From Candidatus Zixiibacteriota bacterium (lineage in GTDB: Bacteria > Zixibacteria > MSB-5A5 > SM23-73-2): 64,000 nucleotides of DNA. The position numbers were made by a program, and so were the translations under genes. Of this stretch, positions 1 through 7,579 are shown in pieces. The stretch spans positions 11,255-75,254 of the forward strand of contig JAUWYR010000005.1 of the NCBI GenBank assembly GCA_030615745.1, given 5' to 3'. The notes under the pieces are model-generated. The model saw only the letters and a program-made list of their open reading frames with translations, ran no database searches and was not told where the DNA came from. The first letter of the stretch is position 1. Each line of letters starts with the position of its first letter.

Positions 1-29
1 TCGAGCTGTAAGATGTTTTTATCCTTCAT
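1..29 (-). CDS. Start of an unidentified gene running off the window edge
   Basis: On the minus strand an ATG at 29-27 opens a frame reading MKDKNILQL before the window ends. It is preceded six bases upstream by AAAGGA, a good ribosome binding site, which is why I accept it as a true start. Nine residues are too few to name a product. It is transcribed away from the ArsP_2-like gene, in the same direction as the whole 1.3-7.6 kb cluster, but 438 bases separate them. Confidence 0.5.
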
Positions 30-467
30 TTTATTCCTTTATGGTTATATAATCATATTTACATAAATACGAGCAAAAAAAACTTATATTTGTCATCATC
101 CTTTTTTTATTTTCAGAAGAGACTTCATCATTCCTAAGCCGAGTCATAATAGCTAAAGCTTTTAACATATCCCCTTGTTTTCTATTTTTGTCAAATTATA
201 TCTGTATATTTAAAAATACAATATGAGATAAGACAAAAAACTTAAAAAGTAAGAAAATCATTAAATTGTATCTACTGCTTGTCCAACAAAATAAACCTAA
301 TACGTAGGGGAGACCCTCGTGGTCTCCCGCTGGTGGTTGGGAGGGGACCCCCCCGCCAGAGGCGGGGGGATTTCACCAGACTCAACAAGCCCCTCCCCTA
401 CAGAAAAATTTGCATTATTTAATTGGAATGGCACTACCAGCTTAGGATGCTTCATATTCTAATGATT
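30..467. other. Gene-free stretch, AT-rich with one hairpin cluster
   Basis: No convincing reading frame. The first 270 bases are strongly AT-rich and would hold the promoter of the gene starting at 29. The rest contains the palindromic repeat at 304-401. Confidence 0.6.
304..401. repeat. Composite GTAG...CTAC hairpin repeat
   Basis: The segment opens with GTAGGGGAGACC, closes with CCCCTCCCCTAC, and holds internal inverted repeats: GGGAGACC/GGTCTCCC and CCCCCGCC/GGCGGGGG. The outer GTAGGGGA.. and ..CCCCTAC arms pair with each other. The same GTAGGGGAG module recurs at 25965, 29273 and 33302, and the CCCCCGCC-GGCGGGGG stem recurs at 30035. This looks like a REP-type intergenic repeat. Confidence 0.8.
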
Positions 468-1298
468 TTATAACTTTAAAATCAAAAGTATAATCCCTAA
501 GATTAACCCGAATCCAAGATTAAAAGCCTTGATGGTGATAAAATCTTTAACTGAATAGGAGAAAAGGGGCAACATTCCATGACCATCCTGCACAAATGAG
601 CTAACCAAAAGAACCGAAAAGGGGATCATCCCTTTATGAAACATCATCACAAAAATCAAGTGCGGACCTGATTCAGGGATCACTCCAACAAGTGCAGCTA
701 TAAGCATAACCCAGCCCAAGTTATTCTGCACGAAAAGTTCAAGGTCCCAATTTTTTAGTCCAAACTCCAATACCAGCAAAGCTAAAAAAGTCCACAAAAA
801 GATTTTTATCAGATGTTTTTTTATGATGTGCCCCCAGAGATGATCAACTATATAATGTCTTGGTGAGGCTTTTTCAGAATGATATTCATGCAGGATGCAT
901 TCCTCACATGGTCTTATTTTTAAACGGGGTGCAAGAAAATCTGTTACCCCTGAGAAAAACAAACCGGATAAAAACAATATCCCGAAAAGCAAGAGTGCAT
1001 TTTCTGGGAAAAGTGAGAGCATCACAAAAGCTTCGTCACCAGAGGTAGCGATCATCCCACCTACAATAGCCCCCAAGGACAAAAGACCGTGTCCATATAA
1101 AGAGACATTGAGAAAAGCGCCCAGGCACCCTGGAGTAACCCCAAGAGAAGAAGAGACGAAATACTGTCGCCAGACTTTCCCCTTGATTGCTTCACCAAAT
1201 CTCCCTTTAGTCAGAATTGAGAGAAAATCAACTAAAACCATCATCCCGAAAACGAAAAGGCTAATCTTTATCGATTCCTTTAAAATCTCAAAAAGCAT
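468..1298 (-). CDS. Putative 10-TM heavy-metal exporter (ArsP_2/DUF2899-like permease)
   Basis: A 276-residue, very hydrophobic membrane protein. Conserved-looking polar patches interrupt the membrane segments: GVTPGCLGAF near residue 54, GDEAFVML near 87, a Cys-rich PCEECILHEYH loop near 130-140, GVIPESGPH near 205 and SSFVQDGHG near 230. This layout fits the ArsP_2 family, which databases name putative heavy-metal or manganese exporter without firm biochemistry. The start ATG has GAGGG nine bases upstream. It follows the MinD-like ATPase genes after a 190-base gap on the same strand, so it may be the last gene of the ORP-like cluster. The substrate cannot be read from the sequence. Confidence 0.75.
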   Translation of the reverse strand: MLFEILKESIKISLFVFGMMVLVDFLSILTKGRFGEAIKGKVWRQYFVSSSLGVTPGCLGAFLNVSLYGHGLLSLGAIVGGMIATSGDEAFVMLSLFPENALLLFGILFLSGLFFSGVTDFLAPRLKIRPCEECILHEYHSEKASPRHYIVDHLWGHIIKKHLIKIFLWTFLALLVLEFGLKNWDLELFVQNNLGWVMLIAALVGVIPESGPHLIFVMMFHKGMIPFSVLLVSSFVQDGHGMLPLFSYSVKDFITIKAFNLGFGLILGIILLILKL

Positions 1299-1489
1299 CT
1301 GTTACGTCCCTCTTTAACCGGAAAGCTAAAGATTTTATATCTTTTTTATCTAAGTGAATTTAATTGTTTTTTGTTTTTGAAAATAATATCCAAAGGAAAA
1401 ATTTCAAAGCCTTTTTTTGGTTTTTTATTATGTCTTGCTATCAAATTCGTATGAATGTCTAAAGGACTCTTCGGGCTTCGCATTAATTT

Positions 1490-2362
1490 TTATTTTCTTA
1501 TTCTTGCGAAAATATTTCCCCAGATTTTTTCAACTTCTTTTGCAGAATCTGAATTTGTATATTCGAGGACAGTTTTTCCTTCTACCATAGCTTTTGTGAA
1601 GTCGTGGCTAAAAGAGATTTTTCCAACAATCTCAATCCCTTTTATTTTACAAAATCTTATTATTTTTTTTGTGTTCTCTAAGTTTATATCATATTTATTA
1701 ATGCAAACTACCGATTTGATTTTAAAATGAGAGGTGAGGTCTAAAACCCTTTTTAAATCTGATATTGCTGACAGTGTTGGTTCGGTAACCACCATAACTA
1801 AATCTGTGCCTGTAATTGACGCAATAACAGGGCAGCCGATACCTGGGGGCCCATCGATTATAACCAGGTCTAACTTATTTTCCTCCGCTAAAAGCCTTGC
1901 ATTTTCCCTCACCAAGCTCACCAATTTTCCTGAGTTCTCCTCAGCGATTCCCAATTTTGCAAAAACCATAGGACCGTATCTGCTCTCAGAGATATACCAT
2001 TCTCCAGAAGTATTTTCCTGCATTTGAATAGCTTCATCCGGACAAACCTGCGAACAAACACCACACCCCTCGCAGGAGATAGGATCGATAACTATTTCAT
2101 CTCCTTTTTCTGATACAGCAGAAAATCTACACACCTCGATACATCTTCCGCATAGAGTGCATTTTCCCATATCAATTTTTGCTTTTTTCCCTGCTATAAA
2201 ATCATGCCTTTGTTTAATCTTCGGATGGAGCAGAAGGAAAAGGTCTGCTGCATCGACATCGCAATCTGCCATAACTTTCTTTTTTGCCAAAACCGCAAAA
2301 GATGCAGTTATAACTGTTTTACCAGTCCCGCCTTTACCACTTATGATGGTAAGCTGTTTCAT
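1490..2362 (-). CDS. MinD/Mrp-type ATPase with inserted 2x[4Fe-4S] ferredoxin domain
   Basis: A deviant Walker A loop, GKGGTGKT, sits at residues 9-16. A ferredoxin insert follows at about 65-105 with two cluster motifs, CTLCGRCIEVC and CEGCGVCSQVC. The second half carries the MinD-like IIDGPPGIGCPV Walker B region near 170. Such P-loop proteins accompany NifX-like orange proteins in ORP operons and are thought to be iron-sulfur cluster carriers or assembly ATPases in the cytoplasm; the exact role is unproven. Its ATG overlaps the stop of the paralogue upstream (ATGA, 2359-2362), so the two are translationally coupled and probably work as a heterodimer. Confidence 0.93.
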   Translation of the reverse strand: MKQLTIISGKGGTGKTVITASFAVLAKKKVMADCDVDAADLFLLLHPKIKQRHDFIAGKKAKIDMGKCTLCGRCIEVCRFSAVSEKGDEIVIDPISCEGCGVCSQVCPDEAIQMQENTSGEWYISESRYGPMVFAKLGIAEENSGKLVSLVRENARLLAEENKLDLVIIDGPPGIGCPVIASITGTDLVMVVTEPTLSAISDLKRVLDLTSHFKIKSVVCINKYDINLENTKKIIRFCKIKGIEIVGKISFSHDFTKAMVEGKTVLEYTNSDSAKEVEKIWGNIFARIRK

Positions 2363-3210
2363 TTTTTCAATTCCTTCTCAATCCCCTGCCACATTTCTTG
2401 GAAGATTTTTTTATACTTCTCCCCCTCGATAAGGAGAGGGATACCGTGCGAATAAAGGACAGCGACATTCCTATCATAAGGGATTTGGGTAAGGATTGGG
2501 ATATTATCTTTTTGACAAAATTTTTTAACTTTTTCATCACCTATATCAGCTTGGTTAATTACAACTCCGAACTTAATTTTAAGTTTTTTCAGAAGCTTGA
2601 CCGCTAATTTAAGGTCGTTGAGACCAAAAGGAGTTGGCTCTGTTACCAAAATACAGAAATCGCTATCTTTCACAGATTCGATTACCGGACAGGAGGTTCC
2701 CGGAGGGACATCGATGATATTGATTTCATCCGAGTCAATTTTTTTCTTAACCTCCCTTATCAAAGGGGTTGCCATAGGTTCCCCTATCTCTAATCTTCCC
2801 TGAACAAATTTGATTGCAAAAGTTTTACCTTGCTCCAAAACCCCTATCTTTTTCTTTTTTTCCACAATTGCTTTTTGGGGACATAAAAGACTACATCCTC
2901 CGCATCCATGACAGAGGGAAGGAAAGACTAAAACCTTATCCTTTGCCACGAAGATTGCATTATAAGCACAAACCTCAGCACATTTTCCGCAGAAGTCACA
3001 CTTTTTTTCATCAACCTGAGGGACTAAGATATTAACCGGTTGTGTTTTCTCAATCTCTGGTTTTAAGAAGATATAGGAATTAGGCTCCTCTACATCGCAA
3101 TCCAAAAATCGAATATTTCTTGATTTATTCTCAGCTAAAAAAAGTGCGAGGTTGGTTGCAACTGTGGTTTTGCCAGTTCCCCCTTTACCGCTGGCAACCG
3201 AGATAATCAT
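2359..3210 (-). CDS. MinD/Mrp-type ATPase with inserted 2x[4Fe-4S] ferredoxin domain, paralogue
   Basis: Same architecture as the downstream neighbour: GKGGTGKT at residues 9-16, a ferredoxin insert at about 70-110 with CDFCGKCAEVC and CHGCGGCSLLC, and the IIDVPPGTSCPV Walker B segment near 165. The tandem arrangement of two diverged copies matches the paired ATPase genes of Desulfovibrio ORP operons (established knowledge). It lies 92 bases after the second FmdB-like gene on the same strand. I infer assembly or delivery of a metal-sulfur cofactor to the NifX-like proteins encoded upstream. Confidence 0.93.
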   Translation of the reverse strand: MIISVASGKGGTGKTTVATNLALFLAENKSRNIRFLDCDVEEPNSYIFLKPEIEKTQPVNILVPQVDEKKCDFCGKCAEVCAYNAIFVAKDKVLVFPSLCHGCGGCSLLCPQKAIVEKKKKIGVLEQGKTFAIKFVQGRLEIGEPMATPLIREVKKKIDSDEINIIDVPPGTSCPVIESVKDSDFCILVTEPTPFGLNDLKLAVKLLKKLKIKFGVVINQADIGDEKVKKFCQKDNIPILTQIPYDRNVAVLYSHGIPLLIEGEKYKKIFQEMWQGIEKELKK

Positions 3211-3302
3211 CTATAATTACCTTTAAAAAACTTTTTAATTCTGTTTTTCCACAGAAATTTTTGCAACAACTCCAACTCTTTTCTCAAATCTCGAATCAAT
3301 TT

Positions 3303-3551
3303 TTATCTGTCCCTTCTGCAGGCTCCGTCCTCAGAACAAGGAGGAGTATCGCACCTCTGGTCTCTTCCACAACAGGTGGTTCCTTTTGGAGATGATTTTC
3401 CTGAAATAACAGAGCTAAAAGATGAAATTAATTTCTTCATTCTAAATGAACCACAATGAGCACAGATGATTTTATTTTCCTTTTTAAACCCCTTTTGAAG
3501 AATCTCTGTCAATTTTCCGCAATCTTCACATTTATATTCATAAATGGGCAT
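3303..3551 (-). CDS. FmdB-family small zinc-ribbon protein with Cys-rich tail
   Basis: 82 residues opening with MPIYEYKCEDCG, then CAHCGS at about 31-36: two CxxC knuckles of the FmdB/CxxC_CxxC_SSSS zinc ribbon. After the serine-rich linker the tail is unusual, with CC, C, C and C residues (TTCCGRDQRC..PPC..GAC) in about 25 residues, suggesting a further metal site. The start is supported by AAAGGA six bases upstream. A perfect small hairpin (GGGATTA/TAATCCC, 3565-3581) lies in the gap to the preceding FmdB gene and may moderate read-through. Function of FmdB proteins is generally uncertain. Confidence 0.85.
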   Translation of the reverse strand: MPIYEYKCEDCGKLTEILQKGFKKENKIICAHCGSFRMKKLISSFSSVISGKSSPKGTTCCGRDQRCDTPPCSEDGACRRDR

Positions 3552-3596
3552 TTAACTTTCCTTTGGGATTAAACTAATCCCTTATCTTTTAGTTGG

Positions 3597-3785
3597 TCAA
3601 GTCGGAGTAGTGCATATAGAGCTACTTTTTGAACCACCTTTCCCCACCCCAAAACCTGAGAATAGCCTTTGAAGATTTTCGCTTCCGCACTTTTTACACT
3701 TTAATTTCTCAGAATCAGCTACAACCCCGACCAAAAGATCAAACTCCTCTCCACAATCTTTGCACCTGTAAGTATATATGGGCAT
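3597..3785 (-). CDS. FmdB-family small zinc-ribbon protein
   Basis: Starts MPIYTYRCKDCG and continues to CKKCGSENL, the two CxxC pairs of the FmdB zinc ribbon, then a Gly/Ser-rich tail. I place the start at the ATG 3785 rather than the TTG one codon upstream because AGGAG sits five bases before it. The two adjacent FmdB copies differ in their tails, with the downstream one being Cys-rich. Members of this family turn up beside formamidase, methyltransferase and metallocofactor genes; here the context suggests a metal-handling accessory role. Confidence 0.85.
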   Translation of the reverse strand: MPIYTYRCKDCGEEFDLLVGVVADSEKLKCKKCGSENLQRLFSGFGVGKGGSKSSSICTTPT

Positions 3786-3936
3786 CAATTCTCCTTTAGC
3801 TTACTAAAATCAATGATTCATAAAAGGAGTAAACTTTTTAACTTAGTAGTTTTGTTTAATTCTATACGCTAATCAACCATCTCTAAATTGATATCATTAA
3901 GAGTAAAAATTAATCAGAACTTTATCTTTCGATATT

Positions 3937-4161
3937 TTATCCTTTAGCCATATTAGCGCCGCATTTAGGACAACTCATCTGATAACAGGGAACACTTCTT
4001 GTGTGGGGAACTTTTTCACCACAAGAGGGGCAGATACAATATCCACCCGGTCCTGATCCTGGGCGATTACCACCCATCCTTCCTCTTCCCTTTCCACGAC
4101 CCACACCCCTTCCTGTTCCGGGTCCTTGACCCGAAGGTCCTGTTCCATCTCCTCTCGGCAT
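3937..4161 (-). CDS. Glycine-rich small protein with C-terminal zinc ribbon (DUF5320-like N-terminus)
   Basis: 74 residues. The N-terminus MPRGDGTGPSGQGPGTGRG matches the MPxGDxxGPxGxGPxTGRG signature also seen in the DUF5320 protein at 4612-4995. The C-terminal half has CICPSC and CPKC pairs and an extra Cys, so probably binds zinc or an iron-sulfur cluster. GGAGG precedes the start within the purine-rich leader. Small proteins of this type accompany NifX/Mrp clusters in anaerobes; their function is not established. Confidence 0.8.
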   Translation of the reverse strand: MPRGDGTGPSGQGPGTGRGVGRGKGRGRMGGNRPGSGPGGYCICPSCGEKVPHTRSVPCYQMSCPKCGANMAKG

Positions 4162-4189
4162 CTTTTACCTCCTTTTAAAATTTTAAGTT

Positions 4190-4423
4190 TTAATACTCAT
4201 ACTTAATAGCTATTGCTCCACGAGGACACTGCTTTACACAGGCTAAACACGCTGTGCATCTTGTGGCATCGATTTTAGCAACCAGATCCACAGAAATTGC
4301 TTTTTTCGGACAGACATCATAACAAATTCCACAACCCACACAATCCTCTTCATCCACAACTGCAAAAACTTTTTTGACCTTTGTTTTTACTCCAATTCTC
4401 CGCCTGATCTCCTCTAATTTCAA
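4190..4423 (-). CDS. 2[4Fe-4S] ferredoxin domain, possibly part of a longer interrupted gene
   Basis: Residues 25-72 hold two complete cluster motifs, CVGCGICYDVC and CTACLACVKQC, each followed by the usual proline. The first 20 residues (KLEEIRRRIG..) look like the end of a coiled coil rather than a ferredoxin start. The only initiator in frame is TTG at 4423 and it has no ribosome binding site. Reading further upstream in the same frame crosses one TAA (4450-4448) into a plausible N-terminal peptide, so the real protein may be a DUF5320-like/ferredoxin fusion (see 4448-4561). An electron-carrier role in the cluster is likely. Confidence 0.85.
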   Translation of the reverse strand: MKLEEIRRRIGVKTKVKKVFAVVDEEDCVGCGICYDVCPKKAISVDLVAKIDATRCTACLACVKQCPRGAIAIKYEY

Positions 4424-4447
4424 AGATAAATTTTGGGCTTGTTTTTT

Positions 4448-4561
4448 TTAAAGCTCCAATTCGTCTTCTCTGTTCAGGTTATTTTTATCATATGAAGGAA
4501 CCTTCCCTGTTTCTCTGAAGAAACCTCTTCTTACTCTACTATGATGTCTGTATATCCTCAT
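4448..4561 (-). pseudogene. In-frame upstream extension of the ferredoxin gene, or separate 37-aa ORF
   Basis: ATG at 4561 opens a basic peptide ending ...NNLNREDELEL, then TAA. Ignoring that one stop, the frame runs straight on as KKQAQNLSLKLEEIRRRIG into the ferredoxin. The joined sequence gives heptad-like hydrophobic spacing, just like the coiled-coil tails of the DUF5320 proteins at 4612 and 5875. A single TTA to TAA change next to a run of eight A would explain it. Alternatives are a sequencing error or two coupled small genes. The ATG has AAAGG directly against it, which is poor spacing. Confidence 0.45.
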
Positions 4562-4583
4562 CCTTTTTAAATCTCTTTTGGAT

Positions 4584-4610
4584 AAAGGGGAGGGGATAAC
4601 CCTCCCCTTT
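4584..4610 (-). terminator. Strong hairpin just after the DUF5320 gene
   Basis: AAAGGGGAGGG and CCCTCCCCTTT flank a short loop directly after the stop codon at 4612. In the minus direction the U-tract is short (TTTATCC), so it may act as a partial terminator or mRNA stabiliser inside the cluster; on the plus strand a T-run follows it. Confidence 0.5.
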
Positions 4611-4611
4611 T

Positions 4612-4995
4612 TTATTTCTTGGTCTTTTTCTCTGATTCAAGCTCTTGAATGCGCCTGTTTATCTCCTCAACTTCCTTCTGTAACAGATCTGCTTGATCTT
4701 TTAGAAACTGAGCCTCGTCCTGAGCGCTTTGTGGCTCTCCATAGTAAGGTGGAGGCCCACTGTAAGGTGGAGACCCACTATAAGGAGAAGCAAAAGGCGC
4801 ATATCCATATCCTGGCAATCCAAAAGGATAATACCCTCGCCTGAATCCAAAACCTCTACCTCTGCCGCGCCCCCGTCCAAATCCCCCAACCCAGGGATTG
4901 GCAAATCCGGGGACAGGAAAGCCAGCACAAAAGCCAGCTCCCCTTCCTGTCATAGGTCCTAATCCCATAGGACCTATTCTGTCACCCCACGGCAT
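4612..4995 (-). CDS. DUF5320-family glycine/proline-rich protein with coiled-coil tail
   Basis: 127 residues in three parts: the family signature MPWGDRIGPMGLGPMTGRG at the N-terminus followed by a single Cys; a Gly/Arg/Tyr/Pro-rich low-complexity middle (residues about 35-85, with GRGRGRGFGFRRG and repeated YSGSPPYSGPPPYYG); and a charged coiled coil at about 90-120 (LKDQADLLQKEVEEINRR). It has AAAGGAGGTG as ribosome binding site. It lies between a NifX-like gene and the ferredoxin. DUF5320 has no assigned function; the shape suggests an oligomerising scaffold or RNA/phase-type protein, which is only inference. Confidence 0.85.
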   Translation of the reverse strand: MPWGDRIGPMGLGPMTGRGAGFCAGFPVPGFANPWVGGFGRGRGRGRGFGFRRGYYPFGLPGYGYAPFASPYSGSPPYSGPPPYYGEPQSAQDEAQFLKDQADLLQKEVEEINRRIQELESEKKTKK

Positions 4996-5059
4996 ATCTT
5001 ACACCTCCTTTCAAGGTTTAAAAACTCTCTTTTTTCAACATACCAAATATCTCAAGGAG

Positions 5060-5452
5060 TCAATCGTGTTGATCTTCAGGGTGATCACATTCGCTTTTCT
5101 CGATTCCATATCCTCTGCCTGAGCCTGGTTTACAAAGGCTTTCTCCAGATTTCAGATTTCCTCTAACTAATTTATCAATCACTTCATCTATTTTTCCGGT
5201 AACTCCAACGATGGTTTCAATTCCCACCTCAGCAAAAAGTGCAGTGGCTCGCCTACCCATTCCACCTGCGATAATACAGTTTACACCCTTTTCAGAAAGA
5301 AATTGTGGCAAAAACGCAGGCTGGTGACCTGGATTTTCAACTATTTCTTTTTTCAGCACTTTCTCTTCTTCGATTTCTACAATGGTAAAACAAGGACAGC
5401 GCCCAAAATGCGAAGATACATAATCACCATCAGATGAGATTGCTACTTTCAT
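5060..5452 (-). CDS. NifX/NifB-C-type Mo-Fe cofactor-binding domain protein
   Basis: 130 residues of the dinitrogenase iron-molybdenum cofactor fold: AISSDGDYVSSHFGRCPCF at the N-terminus, an IIAGGMGRRA loop near residue 73, and a C-terminal tail with GSGRGYG, Cys and several His (SECDHPEDQHD) that could bind metal. Orange proteins of this family bind a Mo-Cu sulfide cluster in Desulfovibrio; others have no known ligand. The start ATG overlaps the stop of the preceding NifX-like gene (ATGA, 5449-5452), so the two are coupled. No nitrogenase genes are in the window. Confidence 0.9.
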   Translation of the reverse strand: MKVAISSDGDYVSSHFGRCPCFTIVEIEEEKVLKKEIVENPGHQPAFLPQFLSEKGVNCIIAGGMGRRATALFAEVGIETIVGVTGKIDEVIDKLVRGNLKSGESLCKPGSGRGYGIEKSECDHPEDQHD

Positions 5453-5832
5453 TTTTGGTCTCCTTTCTCTCCCAATCCAAAATGACGTGGCACAGAAAAA
5501 GTGGAATATTCTTTCAATTCACCATTTTTATACTTTTCCAATGCGTCTTTTACTGTTCTGGTTGCACCTCCAAATATCTTTATATCTGCTGTCTTAAGTG
5601 TTTGAAAAGCATTAGGACCAACATTACCAGTGACCACCACCTCTACTCCCTTATCCACTATCGTCTGTGCTGCCTGAATTCCAGCACCTCCCATAGCCTC
5701 TAAGGCTGGATTAGGTAAAGCTTCAAACTTCTCAGTCTCAGAATCGATAAAAAGAAAATAAGAACATCTTCCAAAACGAGGGTCTACTAAGGAACTCAAG
5801 TTTTCTCCTTGAGATGAGATTGCTATCTTCAT
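5449..5832 (-). CDS. NifX/NifB-C-type Mo-Fe cofactor-binding domain protein
   Basis: Same family as the downstream neighbour, with AISSQGENLSSLVDPRFGRC at the start and VVTGNVGPNAF near residue 75 followed by the typical KIFGGATRTVKDALEKY. The SSLVDPRFGR form is that of ORP-type rather than nitrogenase NifX proteins. I use the ATG at 5832, ten codons inside the longest frame, because AAAGGA stands six bases before it. Two NifX-like copies in tandem suggest a heteromeric carrier or a pair serving different cofactor states. Confidence 0.9.
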   Translation of the reverse strand: MKIAISSQGENLSSLVDPRFGRCSYFLFIDSETEKFEALPNPALEAMGGAGIQAAQTIVDKGVEVVVTGNVGPNAFQTLKTADIKIFGGATRTVKDALEKYKNGELKEYSTFSVPRHFGLGEKGDQK

Positions 5833-5874
5833 AAAAATTCCTTTCTTTATGGGGAAAAGCAAAATCTCCCCATT

Positions 5875-6276
5875 TTACTTTTTCTCTTTTTTTCCTTCTT
5901 TCTCAAGCTCTTTTATCCGAGCTCTAATTCCCTCCATCTCCTCTTCCAGAGCTGAAAGCTCATCTCCTAAAATCTCCTTCTCCTCCTCAACAGTTGGTTG
6001 AGGATAGGCTGGTGGATAACCATAAGGGTCTGGTGGATAACCGTAAGGAGAAGGAGGATAGGGTGGGGCATAGGGTAGATACCCAAAAACCCTTGCTCTC
6101 CACATCCAACCTCTGCCTCCACCAAATGTGCGACCTCTTCCACCACCTCTTGGAAAACCACCTCTCCCTGCTCCAAACCCGCCATATCCAAAAGCAGGAT
6201 AATCAGGATAATAGGGTTCAGACCTTTTGCTTTTCGGGTCTTTCCCAGAAGGATAAGTTTTTTTGCCTTTTGGCAT
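5875..6276 (-). CDS. Gly/Tyr/Pro-rich DUF5320-like protein with coiled-coil tail
   Basis: The N-terminus MPKGKKTYPSGKDP is a variant of the DUF5320 signature. A Gly/Arg-rich stretch (GRGGFPRGGGRGRTFGGGRG) at about 38-57 is followed by a Tyr/Pro repeat (PYGYPPDPYGYPP) and a coiled coil (ELSALEEEMEGIRARIKELEKE). ATG 6276 is preferred to the GTG at 6285, which lies inside the GGAGGTGA ribosome binding site. That site doubles as the last codons of the upstream mrp gene (KGGE-stop), and only one base separates the mrp stop from this ATG, so translation is tightly coupled. Confidence 0.8.
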   Translation of the reverse strand: MPKGKKTYPSGKDPKSKRSEPYYPDYPAFGYGGFGAGRGGFPRGGGRGRTFGGGRGWMWRARVFGYLPYAPPYPPSPYGYPPDPYGYPPAYPQPTVEEEKEILGDELSALEEEMEGIRARIKELEKEGKKEKK

Positions 6277-6277
6277 A

Positions 6278-7072
6278 TTATTCACCTCCTTTTTGTTCTA
6301 AACTTTTAGGTGTTAAAACTTTTATAATCTTCTCAAGTATCTCTATTAAAATCTTTGATGCCTGGGTTTCAGGATAATCACCGAGCAAAGGTTTTCCCTC
6401 ATCACCTGATATCACTATTTCAGGTTCCAAAGGAATCTTCCCTAAAAAGGGAATTCCCATCTGTTCTGCTGCTTTTTCACCCCCACCAGTTTTAAAAAGG
6501 TCTGTTCTTTTTCCACAATGAGGACACACAAAACCGCTCATATTTTCCACAATACCCAAGACTGGGACCCGAAGCTTTTTGGCGAAATTCACTGCTTTTC
6601 GCGAATCCAATAAAGCGATTTCCTGAGGCGTCGTTACAATGATAACTCCATCCAAGCCCTTAATCAGTTGAGTAATAGATAAAGGCTCATCTCCGGTTCC
6701 AGGTGGAGAATCGATTATCAGAAAATCTAAATCTCCCCATTCCACATCTTCCAAAAACTGTTTGATCGCGCCCATCTTAAGTGGACCTCGCCATATCACC
6801 GGAGATTCTTTGTCCTCCAAAAGAAATCCCATCGACACAACTCTTAAATTAGCTAAAAAGAAGACCGGCTGGATTTTTCCCTCAGAGCCGGTCAAAACTT
6901 GATTTTCAAGCCTCAGCATCTTGGGAATATTAGGACCGTGGATATCAACATCTAAAAGCCCGACTTTAAAATTCTTTTTAGCCAATCCTACTGCCAAGTT
7001 AACAGAAACTGTGCTTTTACCAACCCCTCCTTTATTGCTCATAACTAAAATCTTACGTTTTATTTTTTGCAT
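6278..7072 (-). CDS. Mrp/ApbC/NBP35-type iron-sulfur carrier ATPase
   Basis: 264 residues. NKGGVGKST at residues 13-21 is the deviant Walker [41 protein letters not shown] (cited here as the IWRGP switch region) and [12 protein letters not shown] are hallmarks of Mrp proteins, and CPHCG near 188 is the C-terminal CxxC that holds a bridging cluster in the dimer. Mrp proteins carry and transfer [4Fe-4S] clusters. The gene lies 23 bases after the UPF0251 regulator and has AAAGGA upstream. In ORP-type clusters Mrp is a regular member. Confidence 0.93.
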   Translation of the reverse strand: MQKIKRKILVMSNKGGVGKSTVSVNLAVGLAKKNFKVGLLDVDIHGPNIPKMLRLENQVLTGSEGKIQPVFFLANLRVVSMGFLLEDKESPVIWRGPLKMGAIKQFLEDVEWGDLDFLIIDSPPGTGDEPLSITQLIKGLDGVIIVTTPQEIALLDSRKAVNFAKKLRVPVLGIVENMSGFVCPHCGKRTDLFKTGGGEKAAEQMGIPFLGKIPLEPEIVISGDEGKPLLGDYPETQASKILIEILEKIIKVLTPKSLEQKGGE

Positions 7073-7095
7073 GGGTTTTTTCCTTTATTTTTTTA

Positions 7096-7563
7096 CTAAA
7101 ACCTAAGGCTTTGTCCAAATCCACCTCTTCCACCACCTCCCTCTGCCCAACCTCTCTTTTTTTTTGCCCTGTGAATATTCACACCTTGACAGAATGGACA
7201 AAGGGGAGGTCTTTTTGTTCCATAGGGTAGCTCCCAGCTATTTCCACAATCATAACACACATATCTTTTCAATGCTATGACAAAATCACCTCCTTCTATT
7301 CTTATGGCTTTACCGTTGGTTATCGCATCAGCAATTTTTTTCCTTGCAGAAGTCAGGACCCTTCCAAAAGTCTGACGGGAGACCTTCATCCTTTCTGCCG
7401 CCTTTTCTTGCTCTAATCCTAAAGAATCTTTTAATCTTATCGCCTCATGTTCCTCCACAGTGAGAATGACCTCAGCCAATTGGGCTAAAGGAATTCCTCT
7501 CGGCTTAAAATATGTAACATTGGGCACCGCCCTCACCCAGCGAAATCTTCTTGGTCTCGGCAT
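7096..7563 (-). CDS. UPF0251/DUF134 DNA-binding regulator with zinc ribbon
   Basis: 155 residues. MPRPRRFRWV at the start and the segment at about 35-75 (EEHEAIRLKDSLGLEQEKAAERM then KVSRQTFGRVLTSARKKIADAI) form a sigma-70 region 4-like helix-turn-helix typical of UPF0251. A zinc ribbon follows with CYDCGNSW and CPFC near 110-130, then a Gly-rich tail. It is the first gene of the cluster and is preceded by a perfect 24-bp palindrome, so I infer that it is an autoregulator controlling the operon. Ribosome binding site GGAGG lies ten bases before ATG. Confidence 0.9.
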   Translation of the reverse strand: MPRPRRFRWVRAVPNVTYFKPRGIPLAQLAEVILTVEEHEAIRLKDSLGLEQEKAAERMKVSRQTFGRVLTSARKKIADAITNGKAIRIEGGDFVIALKRYVCYDCGNSWELPYGTKRPPLCPFCQGVNIHRAKKKRGWAEGGGGRGGFGQSLRF

Positions 7564-7579
7564 AAAACTCAGCCTCCAA

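Noticed and set aside
304-401. CRISPR-like palindromic array
   Set aside because: The repeats are hairpins of unequal length without regular spacers, and no cas genes are present anywhere in the window.
5060-5832. Nitrogen-fixation genes
   Set aside because: The NifX-like proteins lack any nifHDKEN neighbours and match ORP-type carriers better.
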